From NCBI GenBank assembly GCA_023269365.1, contig JAHFTN010000063.1, forward strand, positions 1 through 9,263: 9,263 nucleotides of DNA, in the 5' to 3' direction. The translations under genes were made by a program, and so were the position numbers. The stretch comes from Chlamydiota bacterium (GTDB lineage Bacteria > Chlamydiota > Chlamydiia > Chlamydiales > Rhabdochlamydiaceae). This document shows, piece after piece, positions 7,592-9,263 of the stretch. A model generated the notes under the pieces. It was not told the DNA's origin, did no database searches, and saw only the letters and a list, made by a program, of their open reading frames with translations. How positions within the stretch are numbered: position 1 is the stretch's first letter; each line of letters begins with the position of its first letter.

Positions 7592-8407
7592 TTGCTTTAT
7601 TTAGTCGCAACTCCTATTGGCAACCTTGCCGACTTCTCTTTTAGGGCAGTGAACGTCCTCAACACCTGCGACTACATCCTATGTGAAGATACCCGCCATA
7701 GTCGCACCCTTCTGCAACATTATGAGATTCAAATCCCGCTGAAATCGTTCCATAAATTCAACCAGACTCAGAAAGAAGAGCTAGTCATTGAGGATCTGAA
7801 AGCAGGAAAAACTCTCGCCCTCATTTCCGATGCAGGAACTCCCCTCATCTCCGACCCTGGCTATGAACTCGTCGTGCGCTGTAGACAAGAAAACCTTCCC
7901 GTGTCGGCAATCCCCGGCGCCTGTGCCCTCATCCAGGCTCTCACCCTCTCTGGCTTTCCCTCTATTCCTTTTCAATTCATTGGCTTTTTACCCAAAAAAA
8001 ACCAAGAGCTCCACTCCTTGCTCTCAGAAATACTGCGTTATCCAGGGACTACGGTGACCTACGAGACTCCCCATCGGATCGAAGCCACCTTGAACCTGTT
8101 ACACTCTTTAGCCCCGACAAGGCCTCTATGCCTCGCAAGGGAATTGACAAAACACTATGAAGAATGTGTTGTAGGCACCCCCCAAGAGCTGCTAGAAAAA
8201 TTCCAAAAACACCCCCCTCGAGGGGAAATGGTCCTCCTCATCTCTCCTAATACAGAATCCCCCCTCTATGAAGGCCTCCCCCTCGAAGAACTTGTGGAAA
8301 AGCTCTGTCAAGAGTTTCATCTTACTAAGCAAGAGGCAATTAAGCAGGCAGCAAAACTGCGCGGCCTTTCCAAACGAGAGGTCTACAACAAGTTTCTTCA
8401 TGATTGA
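7592..8407 (+). CDS. rsmI: RsmI, 16S rRNA (cytidine-1402-2'-O)-methyltransferase
   Basis: RsmI methylates the ribose 2'-O of C1402 in the decoding centre of 16S rRNA, using S-adenosylmethionine. The 271-residue product has the tetrapyrrole-methylase-like fold signature in order: VATPIGNL (5-12), CEDTRHS (31-37), ISDAGTPLISDPG (78-90), IPGA (107-110), GFLPKK (131-136), YETPHR (157-162) and ARELTK (182-187). The short helical C-terminal domain ends with LTKQEAIKQAAK and GLSKREVY, also typical. The length is close to E. coli RsmI (286). The start is TTG: an in-frame TAG lies at 7580-7582, no other start codon intervenes, and AGG sits 8 bases upstream. The family N-terminus normally begins exactly here (MLYxVATPIGNL). 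It is probably read through from the tRNA-Cys promoter. Confidence 0.96.
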   Translation: MLYLVATPIGNLADFSFRAVNVLNTCDYILCEDTRHSRTLLQHYEIQIPLKSFHKFNQTQKEELVIEDLKAGKTLALISDAGTPLISDPGYELVVRCRQENLPVSAIPGACALIQALTLSGFPSIPFQFIGFLPKKNQELHSLLSEILRYPGTTVTYETPHRIEATLNLLHSLAPTRPLCLARELTKHYEECVVGTPQELLEKFQKHPPRGEMVLLISPNTESPLYEGLPLEELVEKLCQEFHLTKQEAIKQAAKLRGLSKREVYNKFLHD

Positions 8408-8497
8408 ACCGATTGCCAGTAATTCCCGCTAGAAAAATTTCGTATAGATATGTACACTCTTTTCAAAAGAATATTTTCGTGAAGAGAAGGTGGCTAT
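8408..8497. other. Junction between rsmI and the accessory segment; no gene
   Basis: These 90 AT-rich bases separate the housekeeping gene rsmI from the GxxExxY gene. They contain an odd-centred palindrome TCTTTT-C-AAAAGA at 8458-8470 and the ribosome site GAAGG (8486-8490) of the next gene. No hairpin followed by a T-run is visible for rsmI, and no promoter with acceptable hexamers and spacing was found. Confidence 0.5.
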
Positions 8498-8959
8498 TTG
8501 ATCTATCAGCACCAAGAGCTAACGCACAAGATCATCGCTGCTGCTATAGAAGTTCATAAGATTCTGGGTCCTGGGCTTCTAGAATCTGCGTATAGGCTTT
8601 GTTTGGCTTTTGAACTTGAAAATCAAGGATTGCATTATCAACAAGAGTTACTCATTCCTATTCGGTACAAGGACAAAAAAATTGACTGTGGTTTTCGTCT
8701 TGATTTCCTGGTAGAAAATGCGGTTGTTCTTGAACTAAAGTCTATAGAAAAAATTCTTCCCGTGCATGAGGCACAGCTTCTTACCTATCTACGTCTAACG
8801 GGTAAGCAGGTGGGTCTTCTCATTAATTTCAACGTGACAATACTCAAAAATGGAATTCACCGCAGTGTTTTAAATGCCCTCGATTTTGAGTCTTCCCTAA
8901 TTTCCCATTTAGACGGGATTAAAAACTCCATCAGCGCAGAGGAAGAGCAGAGACGCTGA
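8498..8959 (+). CDS. GxxExxY-family protein, PD-(D/E)XK nuclease-like
   Basis: The 153-residue product belongs to the GxxExxY family (Pfam PDDEXK_3 type), named for the motif seen here as GLLESAY (26-32) after IEVHKILGPG. The nuclease-like core is intact: D69 in FRLDFLVE, then E79 and K81 in VLELKSIE, and Q93 and Y97 in AQLLTYL. This last pair is a Q-xxx-Y pattern like that of RecB/Cas4-type nucleases. The biological role of the family is not established and activity has to be inferred. The start is TTG with GAAGG 7 bases upstream. The family core ends near residue 126 (INFNVTILKNGIHR). The following tail is longer than usual, and its last 12 codons plus the stop are encoded by the left arm of a large inverted repeat. 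GC content looks lower than in rsmI, which fits acquired DNA. Confidence 0.85.
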   Translation: MIYQHQELTHKIIAAAIEVHKILGPGLLESAYRLCLAFELENQGLHYQQELLIPIRYKDKKIDCGFRLDFLVENAVVLELKSIEKILPVHEAQLLTYLRLTGKQVGLLINFNVTILKNGIHRSVLNALDFESSLISHLDGIKNSISAEEEQRR

Positions 8960-9051
8960 GAGCGCAGAGAAAAAAATGGATTCTTTCCTCCCAAAAAAAA
9001 CCTCTGCGCTCTCAGCGTCTCTGCTCTTCCTCTGCGCTGATGGAGTTTTTA
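8920..9051. repeat. Long perfect inverted repeat (50-bp arms, 32-base spacer)
   Basis: Bases 8920-8969 are the exact reverse complement of 9002-9051, with an unpaired spacer at 8970-9001 that contains A-runs at both ends. Each arm is built from degenerate copies of an eight-base unit: GCGCAGAG at 8934-8941 and 8962-8969, GAGCAGAG at 8945-8952, ACGCTGAG at 8953-8960; the complement CTCTGCGC is in the right arm at 9002-9009 and 9030-9037. From memory, CTCTGCG-rich palindromes of this style occur dispersed in many unrelated bacterial genomes and beside GxxExxY genes, but this cannot be verified here. The left arm overlaps the GxxExxY coding end. No target-site duplication is obvious at the outer edges. 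Confidence 0.95.
8920..9051. terminator. Inverted repeat as a possible bidirectional terminator
   Basis: The outer edge of the repeat is AAAAACTCC on the left and GGAGTTTTT on the right. A transcript from either strand would therefore form a very stable hairpin ending in a U-run. It could terminate transcription of the GxxExxY gene and shield the region from the downstream transposase gene. The stem is far longer than a usual intrinsic terminator and the U-run is itself paired, so termination may be a side effect rather than its purpose. Confidence 0.35.
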
Positions 9052-9077
9052 GGTTAAATAAAACAAAGATGTGATTT

Positions 9078-9263
9078 ATGAAGCGTGGCCCCCACAAGAA
9101 GGAAAAAAAGGCATTATCTGCTACCGGCTTATTAAGCGTTGTCAGAGAAAGTTTTAGTCAAATTACTTCTCCTAAACAGGAGCGCAAGATCAGCTTTTTA
9201 GATTGTATCATGTCGGCACTGGCTATATTCAGTCTAAAATTCCCCTCTTTACTTGCTTTCGAC
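9078..9263 (+). CDS. N-terminus of a probable insertion-sequence transposase (cut by window end)
   Basis: From the ATG, 62 codons stay open to the last base of the window, so the gene continues beyond it. A lysine-rich start (MKRGPHKKEKK) is followed by LLSVVRESFSQI and ISFLDCIMSALAIFSLKFPSLLAFD. From memory, this last pattern (DCxMSAxAxFxLKxPSLLxFD) is characteristic of the N-terminal domain of a group of DDE transposases found in chlamydiae, Legionella and relatives. The catalytic residues would lie outside the window, so neither integrity nor IS family can be judged. The ribosome site is weak (AAAG about 9 bases upstream), common for transposases. It begins 26 bases after the inverted repeat; terminal repeats of the element could not be identified. 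Confidence 0.6.
   Translation, partial: MKRGPHKKEKKALSATGLLSVVRESFSQITSPKQERKISFLDCIMSALAIFSLKFPSLLAFD

Noticed and set aside
8413..8458. Promoter-like hexamers (TTGCCA, TATAGA, TACACT) before the GxxExxY gene
   Set aside because: No pair has acceptable spacing: TTGCCA to TATAGA is 24 bases, and TACACT has no recognisable -35.
8960..9077. CRISPR-like or tandem repeat array near the window end
   Set aside because: The eight-base units are degenerate, irregularly spaced and confined to the two arms; there are no regular repeats with unique spacers.
8909..9097. Minus-strand open frame of 62 codons across the inverted repeat
   Set aside because: It is read almost wholly from the palindrome and its spacer (SAQRKSRDAESAE ... 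SALSASLLFLCADG), overlaps the GxxExxY end, and has the look of the spurious proteins such repeats often produce.

Overview
The window looks like a chromosomal segment of a member of the Chlamydiota, most likely an environmental (amoeba- or animal-associated) lineage rather than the genus Chlamydia. The main reason is the minus-strand gene order murF, mraY, murD, a LysM protein in the nlpD position, ftsW, murG. From memory this is the chlamydial arrangement, where murC-ddl follows murG; here that would lie beyond position 1. The base composition, mid-40s % GC by eye, and the presence of an exported prolyl-4-hydroxylase-like protein point away from pathogenic Chlamydia. No genus can be assigned from the sequence alone.

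Minus strand, positions 7372 down to 1: a tightly packed operon for lipid II synthesis and septal peptidoglycan assembly. It starts with an exported 2-oxoglutarate/Fe(II) dioxygenase. Then come MurF (adds D-Ala-D-Ala), MraY (makes lipid I), MurD (adds D-Glu), a membrane-anchored two-LysM protein, FtsW (septal glycan polymerase) and MurG (makes lipid II, cut by the window edge). Most junctions overlap or are only a few bases apart. The exception is a 114-base gap before mraY, which holds a weak candidate internal promoter.

Plus strand, 7458 to 8407: a tRNA-Cys gene with a plausible sigma-70 promoter is followed after 18 bases by rsmI, the 16S rRNA C1402 2'-O-methyltransferase, which starts at TTG. 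The 129 bases between the tRNA and the dioxygenase gene form a divergent control region.

Plus strand, 8498 to 9263: an accessory segment. It holds a GxxExxY-family gene with an intact PD-(D/E)XK-type active site, whose last 12 codons and stop lie inside one arm of a 50-bp perfect inverted repeat with a 32-base spacer. Twenty-six bases beyond the repeat begins a gene resembling the N-terminus of an insertion-sequence transposase, cut by the window end. The nuclease-like gene with its attached palindrome is the most unusual item in the window. The rest is well-conserved housekeeping sequence with a few lineage-specific oddities: a MraY loop insertion, a divergent MurF metal-site region, and the leading dioxygenase.
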